Shown: piece after piece, positions 12,101-24,739 of the stretch | Position numbering within the stretch: the stretch's first letter is position 1 | How the letters are laid out: each line of letters starts with the position of its first letter | From: Neofusicoccum parvum | Taxonomy: Eukaryota > Ascomycota > Dothideomycetes > Botryosphaeriales > Botryosphaeriaceae | Assembly (NCBI GenBank): GCA_020912385.1 | Contig: CP087206.1 | Coordinates: 3,286,001-3,350,000, forward strand | Direction of reading: 5' to 3' | Length of the DNA stretch: 64,000 nt | Notes under the pieces: model-generated | Seen by the model: the letters and a program-made list of their open reading frames with translations, nothing else | Database searches by the model: none | What the model was told of the DNA's origin: nothing | Made by a program: the position numbers and the translations under genes

Positions 12101-13886
12101 AGAGATCGTCAACGTCCGCTTCATCGTGGAAGACACTGGCATTGGAATTGAAGAAGAAGTCCGCGCCAGACTTTTCAAGCCCTTTAGCCAGGCTGATTCA
12201 TCTACCGCCCGTCGATTTGGTGGCACGGGCCTTGGCCTAGCAATCAGCAAGAACGTTTGTGGTTCCATAATCCTCCGGTAATTAGGGCATGCTAACATCT
12301 CCGATAGCTCGTTGAACTGATGCATGGCGACATCGAGCTCCAGTCCACTCTAGGCCAGGGGACTAAAGCATCGTTCTGGATTCCGTTCAATAGGGCACAG
12401 TACCAAGACGAGGGTTCTCCGCTCATAGATCTAGCGTCGATTCCTGATCGCCTTCAGTCCGATGTGTCCGTCTCGTGCGGTAGCTCTGAGGACTATGGAA
12501 CGCCGCCACTCACGCCAATCGCGCCAAACAGTGGGAAATCACCACTTCGTCACGGTCGAGCTCAGTCGATAGTATCTCTGCCAGGGAACGGTAATTTTCA
12601 TCACGCCCTTCCAGATCATCTTTTAACTCTTCCAGAATGGGAGAGAAAGGACGTCAACGTCTTGGTAGTTGAGGACAAGTAGGTTTCATGCCTTATTGAC
12701 ATCTATCATCGGAGCTAACAGTTCATAAAGCCAAGTCAATCAGCAAATCGCACTCAAGACAATCAAGAAGCAGGGTTTCACGGTTAATGCTGTCTGGAAC
12801 GGCAAAGAGGCATTGGATTACCTCATAGATGCCAAGGAAGGCAAACGCGATCGACCAGACATCATTCTCATGGATGTTCAAATGCCAATTATGGATGGTT
12901 ACAAGGCGACTCACACGATCCGGAACGAGGCGTCTTTCAAAGACGCACCCAACATTCGTAACATTCCCATTGTTGCGATGACAGCGTCTGCGATCCAAGG
13001 GGATAAGGAGAAGTGTCAAGAGGCGGGAATGGATGATTATCTGTCCAAGCCAGTAAGAGGAAAATTACTGGAAAAGATGTTGGTGAAGTGGGCAGTCCAG
13101 GGCAAACGGAAACTGCAAAAGCAAGCAGAGAGAGATGCTGCTAAGAAGAGCAAAGATGGAGTCCCAGAAACCATACAGGAGTTCAAGGATGACTCGAGCG
13201 ACCAGACAAAGTCGTCGGCAAAGCCCTCCGCATCTTTTTCACCAACCCCAAGAACCGAATCGACAGACTTTGGCGCCGACGACCCCGGCAAGCGGGACTC
13301 TTTGACTCCGGCTCTCGACCGCATCTCTTACCGGGAATCGAGCGCTGTGCAAAGGTCGTCAGAGACCGAAGGTGACCGCGCCCAGCGCCGAGCGCATGCA
13401 GAAGAGATGGCCTCTGACCTGCGCGATTACAAACTGCTTGACTCATCGGACGATCCACGCAAGCAGCCGCAAAGACCGGAGACAGCAAAGCATGACTCCT
13501 CAGAGGCTCGGAAGGGTGCACCGAGTCATGCGCTAACCAGGGAGAACATGGTGAAATTCACGGAAGAGCAAGAGGACGGCCGGAGGGGGAGCGCGACTGG
13601 CGCAGACATGGTAGAAGCTACCAAAGGAGCTATGGGAGGAAGAGCAGAAAGGGGAGGAGGAAGAGGAAGAGTGACAGGAGGAGAATCAGGAGGGAAAGGA
13701 AAATCTGCAGATGGCAAGGGCAGTCTGGCGAGAAACGTGGAGATGGCACTCCAGAGAAGCTCTAGTGCGCATACAGTAACTCCTTCAACCATGACTGGAG
13801 GAACTGGTGGAAGCTTAAGCGTTCAGATGGACGGCTCGGAACAAACAGAAGGCGAAAATATGTCCGGTAAGCCGTCGAAAAGGTGA
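9155..13886 (+). CDS. PAS-domain hybrid sensor histidine kinase
   Basis: Six exons: 9155-9628, 9684-10913, 10961-11504, 11557-12254, 12308-12678 and 12731-13886, all phase-compatible, 1490 aa. This is a soluble hybrid two-component kinase that would pass phosphate to an HPt protein such as YPD1. In order: an N-terminal PAS-like segment (about residues 80-125), a Ser/Pro-rich linker, PAS segments near 380-480 and 500-600 ([23 protein letters not shown] motif [15 protein letters not shown]), another PAS-like stretch near 640, and HisKA with the H-box MSHEIRTP (His791). The ATPase domain has VEDTGIGI and [10 protein letters not shown]. The receiver has VVEDN and ILMDVQMP (Asp1154), and a disordered tail of about 250 aa ends the protein. 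All phospho-relay residues are present. No membrane segment is seen. The start at 9155 is the first ATG of the open first exon; [11 protein letters not shown] further in is an alternative. I do not assign a fungal HK group. Confidence 0.88.
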
Positions 13887-16790
13887 TCTCGCAGAGGGAT
13901 CGTGAGGGTGGTTTCCTCTTTCGAGCGTTCTTGCATCTGCTTTAGGGTTTGTTAATTCATTTCCCCCCGTCATTCCTCTCAAGCGCATTCTTACCTTGTC
14001 GCATTTCTCTTTTCAATCCTTGTATAAGTATTCTGGACCTTTTTTTTTTCTTCATGTCTTATGACCGGGAAACATGTGGGAAGTTCATTGGACAACGGGC
14101 ATGCACAGCGGTTGGTATGGGTATAAGGGAGCGCGGACTTGCTCCTCTTCTCCCATGAAGCGTATTGTTTCTCTGTCAATTACCCTCTATTCTTTACGGC
14201 TGTATCCAGGCTCAAAGCAGGCAAAACAACAGCAACAACAAAGATCTCATTTTCCTTCATTCCTATTTTTCACTTCTCTCTTTCAACTCAGGATACCAAG
14301 GACGGGTCTTTGCGTTTATTGGATGCATTAGTGGATCTCAAAGAGAAGGATCAGAGTATTGCTCATCTGGCTGTATTATTATCATATTTTGGTTCGTTCT
14401 TCCATTTTCATGAGGCATATTCGTCTCCTTTCTCTCTTTCACTCCTTCTTTCTCCTCGTTAGTATAGTTTCTCCTTTCGGTATCCTGTTCTTCTTCAGCG
14501 TCATCTTCTCGGTCGGGCTGGCTTGCTCTTCGGGCCATTCCTTCTTGAATGGTCTCACGAACACGAAATTGGGTATTTCTCCCTCCACGGTAGCACGAGC
14601 AGGCGTTTTATCATAGACGTCGAGTGCTGCATCTTCATGAGTCGGAGGTATTTGTCCTCTCGGTTTATCTTTTTCGTTAAGGTTGCATGAGTCCTGCTTT
14701 CAGGTGGGCGGCATAGCGTATCACTTATCTCGGTACTGTAGAGTAGTTAGTATGAAGATACTAGGTCGGGGAGGAAATGCCGTTTTCTCGTGATAATGGT
14801 GGAATGGGACACTAGGGCCTGCTTGTGTTGGTTGTGGTGTGGGAAACGGGCTGAGGCGAGAGAAGACGTTTCCTCACCGGTAACGGCCGTTCCTGTGTAT
14901 GAAATTCCGGGAGTGATAGAAGAATTAATCAGCCTTGGTCAAGTTTTTCTAGCGAGGCGGAGACGAGGTGGAGCCCTGGCATCGCTTTGGTGCTGCTGTC
15001 TATGCACTTCTGGAATGCAATAGAACCAGCTTCGTTGGATGCTGGATTTGCATTGAAGGGCCTACACGGCTTCGATGATTGGTTTAGGAAGTGAAGATTG
15101 GGCGGAGGTGCATATATGAATTTAATTGACCAATGCCACTAAGAATGCTGATACCAAACAAACCATGTTCACGAGTAATTTTTAAGTGAAACCAATCTCG
15201 TCATGGCAGAGCAGGCAGAGGGAAAAGCGGTGTATATATCCAAGGCTGTGCGAAGAGCCCGAGAGAGGCAGCTAGTAGCTGTAAGGTGGGCGTTTAGTTG
15301 GTTTAGGCCACACAAGGACTGAAAAGAAGAATGTGATGCTATAGTCCTTGAACATTTCTGCATTGTGACCACACTAAAAGGCGTAAATTTGATTTTAAGT
15401 AAGAACTCCCTCATGGAAAGAGGTCCCTTAAGCTATTGAAGTGGTAAATGATAATTGTGTGGTAATATTGGTGATACGTATAGAAGATGTGTGTCTGGCT
15501 TTGAGTAGCTTTGAACGTACGAGAGCAGCTACCTACTACTCGACTTGTAGAAGGCTTTAGATACTAATGATAAACTATAATAATAATAATGCCGGCAGGT
15601 AAATACATGAGATGGCGAAGGTCTGTGGTTGATAATATTTCATATCACCAGTTGTCTTTTGTTCCACATCAACTATTCGTGGTTAAGTAGTGGGCTTGGG
15701 ACACAAAATCATGAGCAAGTTTGGAATGAATGACTTGAAATTCACTCGGAATGTACGAGTGGGGACTACACTATAAGAGTGTGGGAGTAGAGAGGGTATA
15801 AAAAGGCCTTTGATGACCTAAGTTAGTGTCTTAACCTTATAGAATATGTTCTGAAGCCGCACACGGGATTCTGCCAGAGCGAAGAAATGCATGGCGTTGA
15901 TGCATTGGTCTGAATTGGGGCTGCAGCGAGCAATACGCAGGACTCACCTGGACGAACATTTCAGCTCCTCGTGTCTGGCCTGCTTGCAAGCGCCACAATG
16001 CGAGGTCCCAGAGGGTGTATAAAAGGATGTGATCTGAACTCAGACGAAATTTGACCTTGATGCAGCCTTTCTAATCATTGCTAGCCTTGAAACTAAGACG
16101 AGTACCTTTTCGGGGAAACCAACAACGCTCACTCGGAGGACTCGTCGTAGTCGAATGAGCTTGCTCATGCCTCTGAGTGAAATTGGGTTGGGAAAGCAGC
16201 CTGCCATCCATCTTGTGGCCGAGCTAAAGACGTAAGCGGTCGGATATTGACAGTTGTAAGAGACAAACTCAGCGCATGTAGAGTTATAAGAGGCGAGGAT
16301 GGGGGAAATTAAGGGAAGTGATTGACTGAGCACGCTTTAGGTGGGAGAACCAATAAGAGCAAAATTTTTGGCTCTGTGGAAACGAAATAATCGTTCTGCA
16401 ATTTTGAACCGAAACCTGAGAGCCAAATACCAAAGCCTCCAGTGGTAATATCAAGTTCGCCGACACTTGATAGCACAGTTTCTAGTGATTTTGCTAACAG
16501 ACGGAAAGGAATGCGTGCCAGACCGAGTCGTCCAAGAGTGGCAGCATCGAAAGCCTGAGTCCTTCCTCCCCGCGAATGGTTATTGTGAATCTTCCCTAAA
16601 TATTGATCCTCCAAAACTCCATCTTCTACTAAACTCCGCCAACCACCACTCGCTGCCCATGCTTGAAGAAGGAGGAGTCCCTCTGCCGAGAAGTTCCCCG
16701 AAAGTATCGTACAGGTAAAATGTTCCTTTGGATGGCCGCGGAAGGAATTATAAGAGGTATGGGCGGCCTCCGTCCGGAACTCCCGCTATC
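13887..16790. other. Intergenic region, AT-richer than its surroundings
   Basis: About 2.9 kb between kinase and TFIIS ends. It begins with a probable kinase 3' UTR. Short AT-rich runs (TAATAATAATAATG near 15580) and two GTATAAAA-type TATA-like words near 15798 and 16019 are visible, but no gene can be tied to them. On the minus strand a frame of about 159 codons (16309-16785) just beyond the TFIIS stop lacks an in-frame ATG. Confidence 0.45.
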
Positions 16791-17760
16791 TCATGAGAAC
16801 TTCCAGCGGTTACCGCAGACAGTGCACTCGCAGAACGTCGTCATCGGTTCATCAGCAGAGCGTGTCTGGGCCTGGCTATAGCTGACCTTCTTCTGGCCGC
16901 ACTTGCCGCATGTCAGACTGGTACTGATACTCCTCTCGGCCTGGGCCACCATAGCCTTGTTCATGTTCTCCTTCTTCAGGCGCTCCTCTTCAGCGCGACG
17001 TTCCGCAGACATGAGCTCCTCGCTCGACATGACAACAAACTTGGCCGGCGGAATCTCGCCGATCAGCACGCGTTTGCGTAGGCCTGGGTTGGACTTGTTC
17101 TTGAGGTTCTGGAACAAAGAGCGCATGCGCTCCTTGTAGGCATTTGACGTTTCCGGTTGGTACTTGTTGTAGGCGGCGAGCTCGACATCGCGTGCCACGG
17201 TCATAACGGCCTTGGGGGCTGCACGCGGCAAGTTAGTGACATAGCGCCGCGGCCATACATGTCTGGTTGTGGGACGTACCATCGTCGACCATCAATGCCA
17301 GGGCGTTGTACATCATCTTCAGGCAGTTGTCGCGAATGGAGCTGCCCGTGACCTTCCAATCCACGCCGTCGGTGTCGACGCTGCGCTTGTCGAGCGGGAC
17401 GCTGTGCTTCGGCTTGGGCTTCGCGGCGGGAACGGGCGAGGGCGCGGCCTGCGAGGCGGGCGATTGGGTGCCGTTCTGCTGCTTGGGGGTGGAGGAGCGG
17501 TCGGCGCCAGCCTTCTTGACGTCGGAGCGCCACTTGGAGACGAGCTCGCTGGCCTTCTTGGCGACGTTGGGGTCCTTGTGGGTCTTGAGCTTGTTGACGA
17601 TGATGCCGATCTTGGTGGAGCGCAGCAGGTCCTCGGTGGCCTGGACGCCGCCGCGCAGATCGTCGAGCAGCTTGATGCATGACGAACCGGGCTCGCCCGC
17701 CGCCTGGGCCTTGGTGAGGGCGCGGCCATGGGCCTCGACGTCCTTCGCATCCATGGGCAT
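16791..17760 (-). CDS. Transcription elongation factor TFIIS
   Basis: Two exons on the minus strand, 17760-17280 and 17218-16791, with a 61-nt intron and phase 1 join, giving 302 aa (yeast Dst1 is 309). TFIIS rescues backtracked RNA polymerase II by stimulating transcript cleavage. The N-terminal LW/TFIIS-N domain reads ATEDLLRSTKIGIIVNKL. A Ser/Pro/Ala linker follows, then domain II (about residues 140-250). The C-terminal zinc ribbon has CGKC and CTVC cysteine pairs around the catalytic loop TRSADEP and ends NRWKFS, the invariant family ending. MPMDAKDVE is chosen as start because it matches the usual TFIIS N-terminus. Divergent from EAF6. Confidence 0.95.
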
Positions 17761-18102
17761 GGTGGGCAGCAGCTCGGGGGCGCGGGGGGAGGCGGCGGCG
17801 CGGGGTGCGGGGTGCTGGGCGGCGGCGGCGGTGGTGGGAGGGCACAGTGGGCGCGTTGGACGTTGGAGCTTTCTTGCGGCAAGGTTGGACGTTCGCGGCT
17901 GCTGCCGCCGCGCTGGCTGATCCGCGGGGCAGGCGCGCGCTAGCGGCTCACCGCCCTCGCCTCCAGCCCAAACGGCTCGACGACATGCTCCCAGCGCACC
18001 ACCAAGAGCGTCGCAAGCCCGCGGTGCTGTCGCAACCACCATTGCCTGCCACGGCACTGCGCCCACCCGCCCGCCCTGCCCCCGCTGCCGCCGCTGCGCA
18101 CC
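17761..18102. promoter_or_regulatory. Shared divergent promoter of TFIIS and EAF6
   Basis: Only 342 bp separate the two start codons, so both genes must take core promoter and 5' UTR from this GC-rich stretch. No TATA box is evident. Both products act on chromatin or RNA polymerase II, so co-expression is plausible but unproven. Confidence 0.55.
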
Positions 18103-18854
18103 ATGACGGAGAACGCGCCGCCTGCCGACGCGCAGGCCAACGCCAACTCCGAGGCCACGCGCGGCATGCCCTACTACGAGAAGCTTCGACGCGACCTGCG
18201 CGACGCCTTGCAGAAGAAGCGCATGCTCGACGCCGCCCTGGTCAGTTGACGCGTCGTGGACGCGCGAGTGCCGATGGACTGACGGTGGTCTGCAGAACAA
18301 CATCGAAGAGAGCATCTACCGCGCCGAGACGAGCTACCTCGAGGAGACCAGCGCCGGCAACATCGTCAAGGGATTCGACAACTACATCAAGGGCTCCACC
18401 AGCTCTGCGTCCGGTGGCGCCGCCGGCGGCAATGCCGCGCGCCGGAAAGCTGCCATCAACGAGCAGGACCGTATCTTTAGCCGCAGCTCCCAGAGCTTTC
18501 TCATGAATGTACGCCGTCATCCGGCACTCGCCATGTCGTGTCCAGCACTTCTGGCGCTATCCAGTGTCTAGCATCCGACGTTCGCGCGAGCCGTCTGTAC
18601 TGATGGGAAGAAGAAGGACAGCGATAGCTAACACAGCCGCTTGTCAGGACTCCCCCGGTCCGACGTCTGCGCAAACCACGCCCTCGCACGCTCCCACACC
18701 AACGTCATCCTTCCCCGGCGCCAGCAACCACCCGACGCCCGGCAGCACGGCGAGCAAGGCACCCAACAACAAGAAGCGGCCGTCCGCCAAGGAGGATGAG
18801 GATACCGACGGAAAGCCGAACAAGAGAGGGAAGATCACGTATGGGCGGGATTAG
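18103..18854 (+). CDS. EAF6: Histone acetyltransferase (NuA4) subunit EAF6
   Basis: Three exons, 18103-18240, 18296-18508 and 18648-18854, all ending in phase 0, 185 aa. EAF6 is a small non-catalytic subunit of the NuA4 and NuA3 acetyltransferase complexes. The N-terminal coiled coil YYEKLRRDLRDALQKKRML, the following NNIEESIYRAETSYLEET, the family signature GNIVKGFDNYIKG and then RIFSRSSQSFL are all recognisable. The C-terminal third is a Ser/Thr/Pro/Lys-rich tail ending KRGKITYGRD, common in filamentous fungi. Intron 1 (55 nt) starts GTCAGT and intron 2 (139 nt) starts GTACGC. Length and motif order agree with the family. Confidence 0.93.
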
Positions 18855-20126
18855 GCGCTCGACAGGACTGTACAACACGGATTTGGCGTTGCGGGCATGG
18901 AAAAACGCGGCGTTTGGGAGGGCATACATGACCATCATCTGCGAGTACGATACCCCGGAAGAGGCAGAAAATCAAAAGACTTTGGCTTCGAAGCGAAGAG
19001 GATCCTCGAGAACTCGGGCCATGGTGATATCATCCATCGCATTGGTCGCGGTCCTGAAGAATTGAAGCGACATGTGAAAATAATCCGAGGGACAGACGCG
19101 TGATGACCGCAGGGCCGGCGTTCCGAACAATCCGCTGTCGTCCTCATCGAACCCTGGCCTGCTCATTCCAAATACACTCGAAATGACAGCATGAAAGGGG
19201 CCGTGTTGCCAGCGCTGCGGATGCGATGAAGCTGCTCTGGGCGCAACGCGCGTGCGGACATCATGGTCCCTCAGGGGAGCCACAATGATGTAGAAGCTCA
19301 GCAACAAGTGGGCCACGAAGTGATCCCGTGTACCTGGTCTGTTCACGACGCGAGATAGGCTCGTCTCATTTCGCCGGGGGGTGCGGGGACCCTGAGGGCT
19401 GGTGACAGCCCGGCAGGAGTCAGCACGACCGCGCATGGTGGTGATGATCCTTTCCCATCAGGCACGTCTGCTCCGAGTGAAGCCGCGCGCACGCACACAC
19501 CCACACGCCCACCTACCCACTCCTTCCCTCCCCTTCGCACCCACAGCGGATGGGCCGGTTTGGGGGGAGAGCAGCCACACAGCTTCGCAAGAGCCAAGTT
19601 TTCTCGCTGCTGAGGCCATTTCCCTTTCCGACACCCTTGGACGCACGAATCGAGCAAATGACCCGCCTTTCATATCGGTCGTACCTGGCGATCACCTCGT
19701 GGCACTCCCGGGGACCTGAAGCAGTGCAGCTCGCAGCAACCCCCATCCATGTCCACACTGCCCTGCCCTGAGAAGATGGATGGGACGGGGGGGTGGCACT
19801 TTGGCCATCTGGGTCGCCAAGCAAGCACGAGCATGAGGCGCGAGTGCAGATCCATCTGGGGAGCCTCAATCACACAAGCAGGCTCGCCTCCAGTTCCGAC
19901 CTCAGTCCGCGGCGCGCCGGTGCGGCGGCTGTCTTGGGGCCGCCTCCCCGAGTGAAGGCCGCATTGATGGCGAGGTCGCAAATCTTTGCTCCCGGAGGAA
20001 TGACGCGAGTAGGATGCGGCAGCTCGGGAACGAAGGCGCAGTTCAAGACGAAGGAAGCCCAACACACAGGGGAGTCCTGATTCTGCACGACCCGCAGCTG
20101 TTGCAGCAGTGCAAAGAAGGCCCAAG

Positions 20127-20163
20127 CTCCCTCTCCTCCCCTCTCCTCCCCTCCCCTCCCCTC
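20127..20163 (-). repeat. Homopyrimidine tract / G-quadruplex motif
   Basis: Thirty-seven consecutive C/T bases. The minus strand reads as four G runs of four separated by single A or AGGAGA, which fits the G-quadruplex pattern and could also form triplex DNA. Function unknown. Confidence 0.6.
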
Positions 20164-22779
20164 GTTCCGGAGGGAGGCCGCCCACGTGAAATCAGCATCC
20201 TTCGCGTATGGACTACACCCCTGCATGCCCTGCTCGATCGTGGTTGCTCGCCAGCCCGTAAGAGTGCCGCGCACAGTCAGCGGCCTGTGGAAGATTGAAA
20301 TTGCCTCGTTGGTGCCCCGAGCGTCCAGCAAGTCCACGGCACAGCATGGCATCGCAAGTGCAGCACACCACCATCTCATGATTCCTCTCCCCCAAAGGGT
20401 AAGAGAGCAAAAAGCACAGGAACAATAATAACAAGTAAGCCGTGAGCAATGACTTCCCCCACGTGCCAGCAAGCCGTTCTGGTCCGCACGCCACCCAGAT
20501 TGGCGGGTACGGGACCCCAAAGGAGCCGGAGAAGCTGCGAAAGTCTGTTCTCCAGTGTTATCCGCGCCGTTCGACCATTCCGGCGGCGCGCCGTGCGCAT
20601 GCCGGGTTGGTGATTGAGACACACCACTGGCAAAGCAGGGTGATGGCGGGCGAGCGGGCGGGCGAGGGTACGTGGAGTAACTGTGTCACCTCGCAGACAC
20701 GTGCGTCCACGTCTCCTCTTTTCCCCTCGCCCATCGCTCGGGCCGAGGACGACGGGGTTGAGGGGAGGAGGCAGCGCGAGAGGGAGAAAAAAAAAAAGGT
20801 GGTGATGCACGTGCGGCGCCTGTGCCGCGGGCGCTCGACTTCACTCCATCCATCCATCCAGCGACGCCGACTTAGGGCTCGCAGCGCTTCCCAGTGCCGC
20901 GTCCGGCCACAGGCGCAAAATGGCTCGTCCGGATGGGATCGGGGGAGGCGCCCTCGCAAAACACTAGAGTCGTGTCTCAGACGCGGCGAGCGCTTGCGCG
21001 TAAGCAGCATCGCCACCGCAACGACCTGCTTCCTGCACACGGGATTTGTAAAATAGTCGTGTCTCGCGGGCCAGCCAACAAGAGCGCGCTGTGGCAGCAG
21101 AGGGCGCCCCAGAGAGGCACCGACAGCAGTCCCGAAGCCGCCGCCGCTTGGCCGAGCCGACGGTCCCCGTCAGGATGGTTAGGGGCCCAAGGTTGCGCGC
21201 AAGACGTCAGTAGTTGGAGAGGCGGCGGCTGGGCGGGTGGATGGCGCTGCGTGCTGGGAGGGGCGTTGAGGACTGCGCGCGCTAGGGCGTTAGGCCGAAC
21301 CGCTCGACCTTCCTCAGCAGTACGTACCGCACACAGACACCCCGGCCGGCCCCCCCGGGGAGGGGAGGGGGGCCAGCGCCAAGCCGCTACACCACAAGTC
21401 AGCGGTGGCCCCAGCGCAGCCAGCCCGGCGGCCCAGCGCTGGCGCCGACCGGGAAGCGTGCGCGCGCCAGAAAAACGCCAGCCGCTGCGGTGGCAGACAG
21501 GGCCTGGGGGTTGGCCGGCCTGGCGCCCTGTGCGTGGCCCGCGCGCGCTCCCCATGAGCCGCCGCCGGCCAGCTAGCACGCCCGCCGCCCGGGCGGAGAC
21601 TGGGAGGAGAGAGAGGAGGACAGAACGCCCGATGTAACCCCATCGGCGGCCCGGCAGTCGGTACGCCCACTCACGCCCTGCTCCGCCAGCCAGCGCGACG
21701 CCCGCTCCGCGCGCCGGCGTTCAGAGACGCGAATGGAGGCGTGCCAGCCACGGAGGGCAGCCACGCACGACGCAGCGCCCACCAGCCGCGCCGACAAACG
21801 CACCGAAAGGAGCCGCAGGAGCGGAGCCCGACAGCACGCGGCGGCGGCGGCGTCGGCGGCGGAGGTGGGAAATGCACAGCTGGGAGGAAAAAATGATCAA
21901 TCTCATGGTTACACAAACCCTGCTTTCTGCGCCATGCAGCACCCCCCCGGGCCGCCGCCAAGAGCGCCAGCAAGCAGCGCCTGCGCCCCTCTCACCCGAC
22001 GACGACGCGCGCGGCGGAGCCCTGGAGGGTGTTCGCTGCATCTCCCTTTCTGCCTAAACTCAACCCAACGCACGCCGCCGAGCTACCCACGGATTGCTGC
22101 GCCGCCGTTGGTTGCCTGCACCGCAGATACGTACCCAGCAGCGTGCCCCCCGGCTCGCGCTCGCTGCCAGCCCACAGTCGGGCGTACTGCCTACCTCCCT
22201 GACTCCCTCCCGCCCTCCCGCTGCGAAACGGCTCTGCGGCCTGCATATGCCTGCCTGCATGGCGCGCGCGCAGGCGCAGACGGCGGTGCGGTGTGCCTCA
22301 CTCTCCTGCTTTGCTGCACCATGCAATGCCTCTCCCCGCCCGGCAGCGCCAGCCAGCCATTCGATTCGATTCGCCGCCCGCGCCGCCCTCCTGATTCCGC
22401 ACTTTCCCATCCTAGTGGTCCTTTTTCCTTGCCAGCATCGAGCAATTCTGCATCTGCCGTCGACACTGCATCCCTGCGGCTACTGGTAGTCACGCACCCA
22501 CCCTACTTTTTCCCTTTTATTATTTTTTTCCCTTGCCATTCTCCACACGGACTGCCCTGCAGCAGCTTGGTGCGCTTTGTGAGCTTGTCAATGCCAGATG
22601 GCCAGCCTATCCCGACCAGAGGCAGGCCGTCCTGCTGCAGTTGCAGCAGCCAGCCTCAAGGACGCACGTACCCCTCCCACCCTCAATCTATCAACCTTCC
22701 TTTCCTTCCCGCAGCCGCAGCAACGCACACACTCACTCGCACAAGCACACGGCATTGCCCTGCAGGCGCACACAGCCGC

Positions 22780-22781
<2 letters not shown>

Positions 22782-22821
<40 letters not shown>
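22782..22821 (+). repeat. Forty-nucleotide poly-C run
   Basis: An uninterrupted run of 40 C residues, preceded by CACACAGCCGCGG and followed by AGCATGCAGG. It is far longer than any other G or C homopolymer in the window. The true length may differ because such runs are hard to sequence. Confidence 0.85.
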
Positions 22822-24739
22822 AGCATGCAGGAGGTTCGCATGTGGAGGCACAAGGAACGGCGAGGGGGAAAAAAAAAGGCTGTGGCCGTCAGCCTCCCGA
22901 CCAACAGCATTCCCGCAATGCCGAATGGCCATCAAGGGTTCGGAGGGGTGGGTGAGATGGTGACGGCGGCGGCGTGCCGGCGGCGGCAGGCTAAGCAAAA
23001 AGCCTTAGCACGGCGAACCGGGCGGCCGACCGATGATCAGGGTCCTGTTAGCCGTGCTTGTGCCTGCCGATGCTGCGCGCTGCAGACGAGCGCATGCCCG
23101 CCGATTATTGGTGAAGAGGCTCCTGAAGGATGAGGGGTGGGAGGCGAAAAGAAAGAACGACCGGTGTGCAACAGCGTTCAGGTTGGCGCGGTGGAGTGCG
23201 TGGATGTGCTGCGTCCTCAGTGCTTTGGCCCACGGCTGGGGTGTCCCAGCCAGTTGCAGGCGCACTTACGCCAGCCGAGCAACGCCAAGCTGCGCCGCCG
23301 ACGCCATCGTGCATGGATGTCCTGGAGTCAAGTAGCTCCCTCTCTCTGTCGCGGCCTGTGGCAATCCTCAGCATTAGGTAGCTGACGTCCCTTCCCGAGC
23401 GGCGAATGGCAGCAAACCATGGCTTTTTCGAAGAACAGAGAAGGGCCGTCAGGATGACGGAGAGTTCAGGATGGATGTTAATTTCCCTGAATCTTTCTCG
23501 CGACGAGCATGCATCGGGACGACTATGACGAACGTTGCTTTTCTCTCCTGCCCGCCTCGTCACCACGTATCTTGTCGCAGCTTTTGCTTCTGTTTGGTAA
23601 AACTCTCGGCATATATGACTCGCAATGTGTGTGAAACTTCACCTCTCCCGAGCCTGCGGGCTCGCCGTGTCGTCTGCTGCTGCAGGAATACGGCAGTTAT
23701 TTTTGCACGCTCGTAGGGTTGAAACCTCGTGTTGGGTGTGGTTGAGGTCGTATATTCGAAGTCGAAGCGCTTGTTTGACATTGCTAGCAGGCTGGGTGGG
23801 GGCGCGGGTGGGCGGGCTAGCGCGGTCGCAGGTGTGGTGCTGCTTGCGCGGTGGGCGAGCGAGCGGACTGGCGGACACGGCGGGTGGGCGGCCGGGGGGG
23901 CTGTGCTGGTGTGTGATGCGTGTACCTGATAGGTACGGAGCGCGCAAGCGCAGGTGGTGATGAGGACACAAGACCAAGATTCCGACTAGGCGGGTGCGGT
24001 ATGGTAGGAGCGTCCGGCGCACGTACGCAACAGCAGGCAATGCGGGCGGCGAAGCCGTTGCCGTCGCCGGCAGGGTCTTTCGTCGCGCATTGTGAGTGGT
24101 GTGCAAGTCAGTTGCCCAGTTGCAAGGCCCTTTGTAGTTGAAACACTTCGGTTACGGAGAGCGAGGGGCGAGGGGAGCGGGGACGAGAGAGGCTGAGCTG
24201 GACGAAGAGAAGGGGATCTGGTGTTAGGGAAGTTAGGAGTAGTTGCTCGATGCAGCAAGTGCAGGCTCGTCAGGCACCCAGAAACCGGTCAGAAGAAAGT
24301 GGAGTTGACGTGCTTGTCGCCCGCCCGCCTCGCTCGGCCATGCGAGTGATTGTGATGATTGATTAGTGGATTGGCGCCGGGGCTCCATCGTGGCGCCAGC
24401 CGTTGATGTCTCTGCGGCGGCGCCGCCGCCGCGCCCGCTCCGCGCGTGTTTTGGCCGCTGTCGCGGGAAGGCGCTCTGAGGGATCGGAGAGCGCACCGGC
24501 GCCAGCGGCTCGCAGACGAGGGGCGCTGGCCAGTGACGACGAGGCGAGGGGGGAAGGGGTGCACTCGCGCGGGACGCCTGAAGGCTGCCGGCAAAGTAGG
24601 GAAATTGTCAGATTAAACCCGAAACGCTTGACAAGGGAATAAAGACTATGCATGCAGCGCCATCGAATGCGGTAATCCACGATGGGCAAGGGCGTGCAGC
24701 AATTGAGATCACGGCGCCGGAGGCAGCAAATCGTTGTGT

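Noticed and set aside
19343..20622. Several 100-250 codon frames on both strands downstream of EAF6
   Set aside because: No domain, no matching splice pairs and mutually overlapping frames.
21733..23133. Plus-strand open frame of 466 codons crossing the poly-C run
   Set aside because: Rich in Cys, Pro, Arg and Ala, with no domain, a poly-Pro artefact from the C run, and equally open overlapping frames on the other strand. This is compositional.
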